Shown here one piece after another: positions 21,351 to 28,849 of a stretch of DNA of 35,188 nucleotides. The stretch lies in contig CALREJ010000006.1 in the NCBI GenBank assembly GCA_943355155.1, forward strand, positions 1-35,188, in the 5' to 3' direction. The notes under the pieces are model-generated. The model had not been told where the DNA came from. It saw only the letters and a list, made by a program, of their open reading frames with translations, and did no database searches. The stretch is from Candidatus Peribacteria bacterium (GTDB lineage Bacteria; Patescibacteriota; Gracilibacteria; Peribacterales; Peribacteraceae). Made by a program: the position numbers and the translations under genes. Each line of letters opens with the position of its first letter. Position 1 is the stretch's first letter.

Positions 21351-22262
21351 TCATTGCAGCAGCATCGAAAGCAGCGCCATCCGAACCGGCACCCCATTTT
21401 TTGCCTGACGAAAATACGCAGCATTCGGAAGCGCGTCGACATCAGTACTGATTTCCCCGACACGCGGGAGCGGATGCATCACGGTTACTTTTTTACCTTT
21501 CAAGTGATCGGCAGTAAGTATGTATTTGAGTTTTAATGCTTCATATTCTGCACTGTCATCGAAGCGTTCTTTTTGCACGCGCGTCATGTAGAGGACGTCC
21601 GCATCGAGTCCGGCGTGAAGATCTGTCACTTCTTCGTAGGGAATATTTTTTTCTTTCAGAAAGCTCGATACTTTTTCGGGCATTTTAAGCGAGTCCGGCG
21701 ACACGTACGTGAAGCGCAGGTTTTTATAGAGTCCAAGGAGATACGTGAGCGAGTGCACGGTGCGTCCGTATTTCAGGTCACCAACCATCGCAATATGAAG
21801 TCCGTCGATGGAGCCGCGCTCTTTTTGGATCGTGTAGAGGTCGAGGAGTGCTTGTGTCGGATGCTGCCCGGGGCCATCGCCCGCGTTGATGAACGGAACG
21901 GGGGACACCGCTGCAGCGCGATCCGCTGTACCCTGCTCTGGGTGACGCATGGCGATAATGTCCGCGTAGCCACTCACCATAATGATCGTGTCTTCGAGTG
22001 TCTCTCCTTTATACAGCGAGCTGAACTGAAACCCATCCGCAGTGACAATCTGTCCGCCGAGACGTTGCATCGCCGCTTCAAAACTAAGTCTCGTGCGCGT
22101 ACTCGGTTCATAGAAAAGTGCCGCGAGGATTTTGCCGTGGAGTCGATCATCTCCACCCTTCGCAATCACTTTTTCCATAGCAGCGGCCTCGGCTAAAATA
22201 GCGTCCGTATCAGCCTTCGTGAGCTGTTTCGTGGACGTGAGGTGTTTGATCGAAAGGGGCAT
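21351..22262 (-). CDS. pyrB: Aspartate carbamoyltransferase, catalytic chain
   Basis: The 303-residue protein joins carbamoyl phosphate and aspartate, step two of pyrimidine synthesis. It has the carbamoyl-phosphate loop YEPSTRTRLSFE (STRTR at residues 54–58), the HPTQALLDL motif near 133–141 and the MHPLPR loop near 261–266. Length is normal for the catalytic chain. No pyrI regulatory chain follows, so it may act as a simple trimer. The ATG at 22262 follows a -10 box by nine bases and faces the flippase gene 23 bases away. Confidence 0.97.
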   Translation of the reverse strand: MPLSIKHLTSTKQLTKADTDAILAEAAAMEKVIAKGGDDRLHGKILAALFYEPSTRTRLSFEAAMQRLGGQIVTADGFQFSSLYKGETLEDTIIMVSGYADIIAMRHPEQGTADRAAAVSPVPFINAGDGPGQHPTQALLDLYTIQKERGSIDGLHIAMVGDLKYGRTVHSLTYLLGLYKNLRFTYVSPDSLKMPEKVSSFLKEKNIPYEEVTDLHAGLDADVLYMTRVQKERFDDSAEYEALKLKYILTADHLKGKKVTVMHPLPRVGEISTDVDALPNAAYFRQAKNGVPVRMALLSMLLQ

Positions 22263-22271
22263 GTCTGGTGG

Positions 22272-22279
22272 AGTATAGT
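22272..22279. promoter_or_regulatory. Shared bidirectional -10 core for pyrB and the flippase gene
   Basis: The eight bases AGTATAGT read TATAGT rightwards (22274–22279) and TATACT leftwards (22272–22277). Leftwards, TTGTTT lies 17 bases upstream as a -35 box and the pyrB ATG follows after nine bases. Rightwards the flippase ATG at 22286 follows after six bases; no good -35 is seen for that side. Confidence 0.6.
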
Positions 22280-22285
22280 GGACGC

Positions 22286-23743
22286 ATGTCGACCAAACAA
22301 ATCGCTTCTTCGACGCTCTGGCAAATCGGGAGTCAGGTCACGATGGCGGCCCTCAGCATCGTCACCGTAAAATTTGTCGCGATCGGACTTAGTAAGGAAC
22401 TTGCGGGTCAGTACAATACTGCTTATGGATTTTTGCAGATCTTTGGGATTCTCGCGGATTTTGGCCTCTATGCCGTTGCCGTGCGAGAGGTTTCGAAGGT
22501 ACAGGGAGAAGAACGCGAGCGGGTCTTTGGCACACTGCTGACACTTCGCTCGATCATCCTCGCGCTCTCGCTTTCCGTTGCACTGATTTTCGCATGGATC
22601 GTTCCCTCGTGGCGGGGGACACCACTCCCCGTCGGCATAACGATCGCAGCACTCGTTCCGTTTTTCACGTTGCTCGCAGGGATGATCCGCACCATTTTCC
22701 AAGTGAGCTATCATATGCGCTACGTGTTCGTTGCGGAGGTCTCGCAGCGCATTCTTACGGTGCTCCTCACTGCTGTGATTATCGTCATGGGCGTTCGCGA
22801 GTCGACGGATCCACACATCTATTATTTATTCCTGCTTTTCGGCGGCATAGGCGCGCTGCTCCTTTTTTGTTCGTCGTATTTTTTCGGCAAAAAATTCCTG
22901 CCAATTCGTCCGCACTGGGATAAGGCATTGCTCAAAAAATCCTTTGCACAAGCCGCTCCCTACGGCCTCGCGTTTCTCTGCACTGCGCTCTATCGGCAAT
23001 CGGATGTGACGATGATAGGCATGCTGCGACAGGACTTTGCGATCCAGAATGCGTATTATGGATTCGTCCAACGTGCAATGGATATGGCGTATTTGTTTCC
23101 GACATTTTTACTGAACTCCACTCTCCCGATCCTGAGTGAACGTTCGGAAAAAGGAGAAGACACACGCGAGATGCTCGGGAAAACTCTTCACATTATTTTG
23201 CTCCTCGGCGTCACGCTGTTTCTGTTTTCTTTTCTCTGGTCGAGACCACTCATGCAACTGCTCACGACAGAAAAATATCTGAGTACCGCCGCACACGCTG
23301 GTTCCGACACCGCACTGCAACTCCTTGCGTTCTCCATGTTCTTCAACGGCATTATCCTCTTTTGTTTTTATTGTTTACTCACCAAGCACGACTGGGAACC
23401 ACTCGTCTGCGCCCTCGCGTTTGGTGCAATCGTGTCGATCACGAGTAACCTGATCCAGATTCCCGTCGATGGATTCATCGGGGCCGCTCACACATCGATC
23501 CTCACCCACGTCGTCCTCGCAATGATTTTAGTTCCAATTACGCGAAGAAGTATGCCATTTTCGTATCCGTGGAAATTTGTCCGGCAATGGATTGCGTATG
23601 CATTTTTGCTCTGGCTCGGGCTCATCCTCGCAACTCCATATCTTACTTCAAGTCTTCACACTGCTGTCGCTTTGGCTCTCGCGGGAGTTTATATCGGGGG
23701 GATTGCGTGGGGGACGAGGATTTATGGGAGTTTGAGAAGATGA
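22286..23743 (+). CDS. Lipid-linked oligosaccharide flippase (Wzx/MOP family)
   Basis: The 485-residue protein is strongly hydrophobic, with about 12–14 membrane segments and an N-terminus (STLWQIGSQVTMAALSIVTVKFVAIGLSKEL) typical of polysaccharide biosynthesis or MurJ/Wzx flippases. Such proteins move lipid-linked sugars across the cytoplasmic membrane for cell-surface polymers. The frame can begin at a GTG at 22268, inside the promoter core; I prefer the ATG at 22286. It is divergent from pyrB. Whether the cargo is a surface sugar or peptidoglycan lipid II cannot be decided; Wzx-like is more likely. Confidence 0.85.
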   Translation: MSTKQIASSTLWQIGSQVTMAALSIVTVKFVAIGLSKELAGQYNTAYGFLQIFGILADFGLYAVAVREVSKVQGEERERVFGTLLTLRSIILALSLSVALIFAWIVPSWRGTPLPVGITIAALVPFFTLLAGMIRTIFQVSYHMRYVFVAEVSQRILTVLLTAVIIVMGVRESTDPHIYYLFLLFGGIGALLLFCSSYFFGKKFLPIRPHWDKALLKKSFAQAAPYGLAFLCTALYRQSDVTMIGMLRQDFAIQNAYYGFVQRAMDMAYLFPTFLLNSTLPILSERSEKGEDTREMLGKTLHIILLLGVTLFLFSFLWSRPLMQLLTTEKYLSTAAHAGSDTALQLLAFSMFFNGIILFCFYCLLTKHDWEPLVCALAFGAIVSITSNLIQIPVDGFIGAAHTSILTHVVLAMILVPITRRSMPFSYPWKFVRQWIAYAFLLWLGLILATPYLTSSLHTAVALALAGVYIGGIAWGTRIYGSLRR

Positions 23744-23900
23744 ATTTGGCAGCAAAAAAATTAGCAAGTTTCCCGTTTAGACAAGCTGTCATGAATACGA
23801 CAAAACGATAATGTAATACAATCAACCACTATTTATAGACAATTTGACAAAAAAATTATTAATATGCGATCATGTTTAACCTCGGTGAAACGAGGCAAAC

Positions 23901-23930
23901 GAAAAACCCCCGACTCTGGTAAGTCGAGGG
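23901..23930 (-). terminator. Intrinsic terminator of the structured RNA
   Basis: On the minus strand CCCTCGACT (23922–23930) pairs with AGTCGGGGG (23907–23915) over nine pairs (one G·U) with a six-base loop, followed by TTTTTC. The U-run exists only in this orientation and so fixes the strand. Confidence 0.8.
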
Positions 23931-24488
23931 TTGATCTTCCGTCTCTAATGAGACTTGATCCAAATAGGGAAGCTTTTGCCTCTCGGGGCTACGACGAGCT
24001 TCCCTGTTTTGGTGCGGAATGACTTTCTATAAATAAGAAAGTATCCCGGCCGGCTCTGCTGCGGATCAGCCATAAAAGAACAGGGGAAAGAAATAGAGAC
24101 GAATATCGCCTGTCACACGACTTTCGTATAAAGAACAGAAAGAACTAAAAATGGCGCCTACGTTTCCGTAGTCACCAGAACCAAAACAGCCGTCTCATGA
24201 ATCCTTCTGTCCTCGATCTGATGACCAATGCGCCATCAGTGTTAAATTTGTGGGTTCGTGTTGTGAAGTAACGAAAAAGGGAAGTGGCCCGAGAGCTGTA
24301 GAGCAGGCAAGCGTGTCATTCTTTTTGAGGGAACCAACGTTCCATTCTAATCTAAAGAGCAGGTGCTAGTATCAACTAGCAGTCTTTATTCTAGAGTGCT
24401 AACACCTCGAATCAAGCAGCCATACCCGCTCGAGATGCGAAAATGGCCAAAAATGACCACTTTTATATTCCTTGCATAACGAATTGAT
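23902..24488 (-). ncRNA. Candidate ~0.58-kb structured non-coding RNA, class unknown
   Basis: No convincing protein lies between 23744 and 24624. On the minus strand the stretch runs from a promoter to a clear intrinsic terminator and is full of perfect hairpins: TGCTAGT/ACTAGCA (24364–24381), GGAAC/GTTCC (24330–24343), CTACG-GAAA-CGTAG with a GNRA tetraloop (24158–24171), ACTTTCT/AGAAAGT (24022–24042), a 9-bp stem AGGGAAGCT/AGCTTCCCT (23966–24005) and GTCTC/GAGAC (23941–23954). A long-range pairing TGGCGC/GCGCCA is also possible. I checked for tmRNA, RNase P RNA, SRP RNA and rRNA signatures and did not find them. Its size suits a large ornate RNA. 23744–23843 shows nothing; 23844 has a lone TTGACA. 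Confidence 0.6.
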
Positions 24489-24494
24489 GTTGTA

Positions 24495-24523
24495 ATCATA
24501 TTCATCGCTCAGCGAGGCTTGAA
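24495..24523 (-). promoter_or_regulatory. Possible promoter of the structured RNA
   Basis: TTCAAG (24518–24523), a 17-base spacer and TATGAT (24495–24500), reading leftwards. The -10 box is good and the -35 box weak. Transcription would start near 24488. Confidence 0.45.
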
Positions 24524-24570
24524 TAATTTATAAATGGCGATAAGTACGAGTCCAAAAACAGAATGTTCCT

Positions 24571-24599
24571 TTGCTCAAAACCCCTCTTTCTGCTACAAT
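24571..24599 (+). promoter_or_regulatory. Promoter of the FnIII surface protein gene
   Basis: TTGCTC (24571–24576), a 17-base spacer ending in TGC and TACAAT (24594–24599), an extended -10 promoter of the same design as that of the response regulator. The ATG follows after 25 bases. Confidence 0.65.
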
Positions 24600-24624
24600 A
24601 ATCGGAAACATTCACACAAACACC

Positions 24625-25902
24625 ATGACCCTCAAAACCCGTTTCGGAATCGCAGTGATGACATTCTGCTTGCCTGCAGTGGCAATGGCGGTGGCTCCTG
24701 GATCGGTGACTGGGATCAAGGCTGAGATGAAAGATGGAAAAGTGGCGGTGTCGTGGACGGCGGTGACGGATCAGAAAATTGCGAGTTATCATATTTACTA
24801 CAGTCATCAGTCGATTTTGAAAAACGGCGGACAGTATGACGATTACCAGACTGCGGATGGAGATGCCACGAGTGCGACACTCGATCGTGTCCCACCTGTC
24901 GCAACACTCTTCGTGTCTATTCTCGCTGCAAATGATGCAGGGGAAGAGAGCGCGTATTTTGCGGAAGAAACGAGTGTGGACATTGCCAGCGTGCAAACAA
25001 CGAGCAATCAGCCAACAAGCACAGCGACAATCCCACCTGCTCCAACACTCGTCACCGATGCCACAGATACAGACCCCATGACCATCGCAGCGACTTCCTC
25101 TACTCCTGCAAAAGTGACCGGTGAGCCTGCGTCATTGAAGCTCCTGTCAGCGGAATCTGTCTCTGCAACGGGCGTACTTCTCACATTCTCAGACACCGTA
25201 ACCGTCGACAATGCAAAGGCTACGAAGGCATTTATCATTAAAACAGGAAGTGGCAAAGAGCTCACGCTCACGCGCCTCGTCATCACCGGAAAAACCGTTC
25301 TTCTCAATACACTTCCTCAGGAACGCGGCGTTGTGTACGTCGTGACCGTCGGGGACGGAATCACCGGAACAGACCCATATGGAAATGAAGTGCCGATGGA
25401 TAGTGCACAGGCACCTATGCTTTTCACGGGAAATAAAGATGGAACCGCTCCGGACACACAGGACACTCCTTGGCAGCCAACGATGCCCGAGATCCGTGCA
25501 CTGCGTCTGACAAAGGAATCTGAGGGAAATAATCTTTTCACGGTCACTGCAGAGTGGAACGTTCCTTCTGATGCGCGTGTCGCGGGACTCTCCATTTCGC
25601 AATCCGCCGACGGGGGAAATGAATGGAGCACGCCGAGTCTTGTCAGTAAAACTGTGGCAAGTGTTCGAATTCCTCACGTCCCCGCAGGCACATTTGGCAT
25701 CCTCATCAAAGTCCGCGCAAGCGACGGCAGTACGTCGAGTGGAGTCCGTCAAAGTATCACACTGAAGGGTACCGTTCCGAAGGGGGACGGAACGTCCGGG
25801 CACCTCCCCAATTCCGGATCCAGCACATTATTCGCGCTTCTTTTGACATCGAGTATTCTCGGCTGGAAGTTTTTTTCGAAGCGCAAACTCGTGAACGGAT
25901 AA
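24625..25902 (+). CDS. Secreted FnIII-domain surface protein with LPNSG-type C-terminal anchor
   Basis: The 425-residue protein starts with a Sec signal peptide (MTLKTRFGIAVMTFCLPAVAMA, likely cut after AMA). Residues about 28–115 look like a fibronectin type III domain (VSWTAVTDQKIASYHIYYS). A Thr/Pro-rich linker follows, then a Big/SbsC-like beta domain (about 170–265) and a second FnIII-like domain (about 285–385). The end has LPNSG (residues 394–398), a hydrophobic stretch and a basic tail SKRK, the three-part layout of a sortase substrate. Thr is replaced by Ser in the usual LPxTG. Expected place: cell surface, perhaps adhesion. The ATG at 24625 is set by the signal peptide and promoter. 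Confidence 0.82.
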   Translation: MTLKTRFGIAVMTFCLPAVAMAVAPGSVTGIKAEMKDGKVAVSWTAVTDQKIASYHIYYSHQSILKNGGQYDDYQTADGDATSATLDRVPPVATLFVSILAANDAGEESAYFAEETSVDIASVQTTSNQPTSTATIPPAPTLVTDATDTDPMTIAATSSTPAKVTGEPASLKLLSAESVSATGVLLTFSDTVTVDNAKATKAFIIKTGSGKELTLTRLVITGKTVLLNTLPQERGVVYVVTVGDGITGTDPYGNEVPMDSAQAPMLFTGNKDGTAPDTQDTPWQPTMPEIRALRLTKESEGNNLFTVTAEWNVPSDARVAGLSISQSADGGNEWSTPSLVSKTVASVRIPHVPAGTFGILIKVRASDGSTSSGVRQSITLKGTVPKGDGTSGHLPNSGSSTLFALLLTSSILGWKFFSKRKLVNG

Positions 25903-25911
25903 ACTGAGCGA

Positions 25912-26775
25912 ATGCCCCCTCCCACGCACCATTTCAAAAAATATCTCGCTACGATGCTCGTGATCGGCGTATTCCTGTGTGTGCATGAATGGTGGACAGC
26001 GCCAAATGGTCGCACGACCGTTGTTCGCTTTTTTGATGTCGCCCAAGGCGACAGTGCGTTCATCACCGGACCACACGGACAGCAGGTTCTGATCGACGGT
26101 GGACCCGACCTTTCTGCGCTTGAACAGCTGGGACACGCGATGCCATTTTTTGATCGGACGATAGACATCTTAATCCTCACACATCCTCACCTCGACCACG
26201 TTGCAGGATTTCCGGAAATCCTGCGCCGCTACCACGTCGGCCGCGTGATCATCACCGCAGCTGCGTATGAAAATGGCCGGTACGAAGAATTTTTACATCT
26301 CGTCGGAGCACAAAAAATTCCGATTGTGATTGCAGATCCGAATCGTGACCTCGATCTTGGCGATGGACTCACGCTCGATATCCTCTGGCCGCCGCCGATG
26401 TATTTTGGGAAAACAATCAAGCGCATTCATGACAGCTGCATCGTGTTCAAATTAGTCTTCGGAAAAAATTCCATCCTCTTTACCGGTGATGCGGAAGAAA
26501 GTGTGGAAGAAGAACTTTTGTCTGAGCACATCGATCTCCATGCAGACATTTTAAAAGTCGGACATCACGGAAGTAAGACATCGAGTTCGTCGGGTTTTTT
26601 ACTCGCGGTCAATCCAGCACTCTCGATCATCTCCGTCGGCGCACAAAATTCCTACGGTCTGCCGAGTCCCGTCATTCTCAATCGCTTCCATCATTTCAGT
26701 CTCCCCTTCCGCACGACGATGTCGGGGGCGATTACCGTGAGGATGGAGGGGGAGGAGTGGGGTGTGAAGCAGTGA
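25912..26775 (+). CDS. ComEC-type metallo-beta-lactamase hydrolase, membrane-anchored
   Basis: The 287-residue protein has one N-terminal membrane segment (about residues 11–27, ATMLVIGVFLCV) and then a metallo-beta-lactamase domain like the C-terminal part of ComEC: RFFDVAQGDSAFI, HPHLDHV near residue 88, LFTGDAEESVE and KVGHHGSKTSSS. It lacks the ComEC channel. In ComEC this domain is thought to degrade the non-transported DNA strand; a free-standing copy may do the same outside the membrane or act on another phosphoester. It starts nine bases after the FnIII gene and is probably in its operon. Confidence 0.85.
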   Translation: MPPPTHHFKKYLATMLVIGVFLCVHEWWTAPNGRTTVVRFFDVAQGDSAFITGPHGQQVLIDGGPDLSALEQLGHAMPFFDRTIDILILTHPHLDHVAGFPEILRRYHVGRVIITAAAYENGRYEEFLHLVGAQKIPIVIADPNRDLDLGDGLTLDILWPPPMYFGKTIKRIHDSCIVFKLVFGKNSILFTGDAEESVEEELLSEHIDLHADILKVGHHGSKTSSSSGFLLAVNPALSIISVGAQNSYGLPSPVILNRFHHFSLPFRTTMSGAITVRMEGEEWGVKQ

Positions 26776-26800
26776 TTGTTATAAAAAAACTCACCCAAAA

Positions 26801-26840
26801 CCCCTTCCTCTAGCCCTGATTCCAGGTAGGAAAGGGATTA
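26801..26840 (+). terminator. Possible terminator after the ComEC-like gene
   Basis: CCCTTCCT near 26803–26812 can pair with AGGAAAGGG near 26828–26837 with one bulge, followed by the AT-rich ATTATTGATT. The U-run is poor. Confidence 0.3.
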
Positions 26841-26922
26841 TTGATTAATGGAGTGTGTGCTGCCGCCACGGAGGGTGGAGGGGTCAGCGGTCGATGGGAT
26901 TGGCGGCGGAGCATTTCTTTGG

Positions 26923-26952
26923 TTCTTTCTTGTTGCCGTTGACAAGAAAGAA
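26923..26952. repeat. Perfect 11-bp hairpin upstream of the sugar nucleotidyltransferase
   Basis: TTCTTTCTTGT (26923–26933) and ACAAGAAAGAA (26942–26952) enclose the loop TGCCGTTG. It lies in the 228-base spacer 26776–27003. Another GC-rich pairing, GCCGCC with GGCGGC, spans about 26861–26907. I see no gene here; a -10-like TATACT (26990–26995) stands eight bases before the next ATG. Confidence 0.7.
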
Positions 26953-27003
26953 CAAGGGGAAAGGCTAGCTTAACGGCCAATAGTAGCTCTATACTCCCAC
27001 TCA

Positions 27004-28305
27004 ATGAAAACCATTCTTCTCCTCGCAGGCCAAAGCAAACGGTTCTGGCCGCTTGCGGAAAAATCCCTGTTCCCGATTGCGGGAAAACCGTTGATCGCTC
27101 ATATCGTGGATAAGTTGAGAGATGCAGACTGCGCAGACATCATTCTTGTTGGCGGAAAACATAACCTCGCAGAAGTCGCGATGTTGTATCCGGATTTTCC
27201 ACTCGTTGAACAGGAAGATCTGAAACTTGGGATGCGCGGCGCGCTCCTGAGCGCACTTCCACTCTGCAAAGATGAAGCCGTGCTTGTCGTGAGTAGTAAT
27301 GACATCATTGATGTCTCCGGTTACATGGCAACAGTGAAAGCTGGCACACAAAAAAATATTGCCGGTGCGATTCTCGCGCAGAAAGTATCGCGCTATTTCC
27401 CCGGCGGATATTTGTCAGTACAAAATGATCGAATTGGCGGCATTGTCGAAAAGCCGGGCGCGGGGAATGAGCCGAGTGATCTAGTAAATATTGTCTGCCA
27501 CTATCACGCAGATTCTGCTGTGCTGCTCGACGCACTCAAAAAAATAAGCCCGTCGCAGGACGACGGATATGAACAGGCGCTCGCGATGCTCTTTAAAGAA
27601 AAATCCTATGCAGCCATTCCCTACGACAGTGTGTGGCAGGCAGTGAAATATCCGTGGCACCTTTTGCATATGCTCCCAATTCTTCTTGGCGAAATTAAAA
27701 AGCAATCGATTCACAAGACTGCACAAATTCACAAGACTGCTGTGATCGAGGGAAATGTGATTATTGAAGAAGGAGTGCGCGTGATGCCGCATGCGTGCAT
27801 CGTCGGGCCTGCGGTGATTGGCGCACATTCGATTATTGGAAATAACGCACTCGTCCGAGGATCTTCGATTGGGAGACACTGCGTCATTGGCTACAACACG
27901 GAGGTGAAAGGTAGCATCCTTCATAACCACATCTGGACCCACAGCACCTACCTCGGCGACAGTGTGATCGGGGACAATGTGTCTTTTGGTGCGGGAACGG
28001 TGACAGGGAATTTGCGCCTCGATGAAGAAGAGATCGCGTCGCTCCATCAGGACGCACCGGTCGCCACGGGTCTCACAAAGTTTGGTACGATTATTGGCAG
28101 CGACTGTCGGATTGGGATTCATGTGAGCATCAGTCCCGGCATAAAAATCGGTGCAGGAAGTTTTGTGGCAAGTGCGACACTCATCGACAAAGATATTCCC
28201 GAGCAAAGTTTTGTGAAGATGAAAAATGGAGCGTTGGATGTGCGGGAAAATTCTTCCGCCGCGAAAAAACCGGAAAGTAGGGATCAGTATAAAAAGAAGT
28301 TATAA
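27004..28305 (+). CDS. GlmU-like sugar-1-phosphate nucleotidyltransferase with beta-helix domain
   Basis: The 433-residue protein begins MKTILLLAGQSKRFWPLAEKS, a variant of the nucleotidyltransferase loop (usually LAAGxGTRMxPLT), and continues with a Rossmann core including GGIVEKPG. From about residue 235 it has hexapeptide repeats (IHKTAVIEGNVIIEEGVRV) that form a left-handed beta-helix, as in GlmU and related enzymes. It should make an NDP-sugar; the helix part may be an acyl- or acetyltransferase or only structural. The altered loop (GQSKR) makes the exact substrate uncertain. The NDP-sugar could feed surface polymers together with the flippase. Confidence 0.83.
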   Translation: MKTILLLAGQSKRFWPLAEKSLFPIAGKPLIAHIVDKLRDADCADIILVGGKHNLAEVAMLYPDFPLVEQEDLKLGMRGALLSALPLCKDEAVLVVSSNDIIDVSGYMATVKAGTQKNIAGAILAQKVSRYFPGGYLSVQNDRIGGIVEKPGAGNEPSDLVNIVCHYHADSAVLLDALKKISPSQDDGYEQALAMLFKEKSYAAIPYDSVWQAVKYPWHLLHMLPILLGEIKKQSIHKTAQIHKTAVIEGNVIIEEGVRVMPHACIVGPAVIGAHSIIGNNALVRGSSIGRHCVIGYNTEVKGSILHNHIWTHSTYLGDSVIGDNVSFGAGTVTGNLRLDEEEIASLHQDAPVATGLTKFGTIIGSDCRIGIHVSISPGIKIGAGSFVASATLIDKDIPEQSFVKMKNGALDVRENSSAAKKPESRDQYKKKL

Positions 28306-28314
28306 GAAATAAAT

Positions 28315-28387
28315 GTGTCACACTGAGTGAAAAGTGTGTGCGTCCTTCGATACATTTTTGTTGCGACAAAAACACTCAGGATGACAC
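28315..28387. repeat. Inverted repeat of the TGTCATCCTGAG type
   Basis: Arms 28315–28329 and 28373–28387 read GTGTCA-CA-CTGAGTG and CACTCAG-GA-TGACAC, 13 pairs with a two-base mismatch. On the minus strand it reads TGTCATCCTGAG…TCGAAGGA, a wording I recall from intergenic repeats of many unrelated bacteria. It lies just after the nucleotidyltransferase gene and may serve as its terminator. Confidence 0.65.
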
Positions 28388-28426
28388 GCTTTTTATATCG
28401 AAGTGCGGCGCGGCGGCACGGACAAC

Positions 28427-28760
28427 CTGTGCACAACTCCACACTCGGTTTTTGTAAAAATTTTCTCAACGCGCGGCTTTCACTTCTGAAAAAGCCCTAT
28501 TTTTGCGCACAAAAGTTATCCACACCCCCTGTGGATATCCATGTGGAGATGTTACTCGCAGGACACCATGACTTATACACAGGGTTTGTGAATTTTGGCT
28601 TCCAGTAATGATTTCTTAGCACTTGGCTCCTTGAAGCCACGAGTGTCTGGTTTTCCACGAGTTTTCCACACCCCTCCCACACACACGATTTGATCAATCT
28701 GGATAAATCGGCTTTTACGAGATATATAAGAAGAAATCCCCACACCTTTCCACAGATGAG
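28427..28760. other. oriC: Probable chromosomal replication origin (oriC) with DnaA boxes
   Basis: The spacer 28306–28849 before dnaN holds perfect DnaA boxes TTATCCACA (28516–28524) and TTATACACA (28573–28581). Close matches are TTGTGCACA (28428–28436, reverse), ATATCCACA (28530–28538, reverse) and TTTTCCACA (28662–28670); weaker ones are TTTTCCACG (28651–28659) and CTTTCCACA (28746–28754). AT-rich tracts for unwinding lie near 28448–28466 and 28712–28736. Such clusters beside dnaN are the usual look of bacterial oriC. dnaA itself is not in the window. All genes to the right run with the presumed replication fork. Confidence 0.82.
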
Positions 28761-28808
28761 CCCAGAAAAAGAATGAAATTCCCAGTGGTATGATGATGAT
28801 GAATTCAA

Positions 28809-28814
28809 TATAGT
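28809..28814 (+). promoter_or_regulatory. -10 box and ribosome site of dnaN
   Basis: TATAGT lies 35 bases before the ATG at 28850. AGGAA (28842–28846) is a Shine-Dalgarno-like site, though only three bases from the ATG; most genes here have none. Confidence 0.45.
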
Positions 28815-28849
28815 TACTTTCCTTTCTTTTATTCATTCAATAGGAACAC

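Noticed and set aside
23870..24480. tmRNA (ssrA), RNase P RNA or SRP RNA as identity of the structured RNA
   Set aside because: One GATTCGA lies near the 5' end, but no complementary tRNA-like 3' end exists; the RNase P core GAGGAAAGTCC and its partner, and the SRP GGAAGCAGCC loop, are absent.
27004..28305. Calling the gene glmU outright
   Set aside because: Its nucleotide-binding loop departs from the GlmU consensus and the acetyltransferase residues could not be confirmed by eye.
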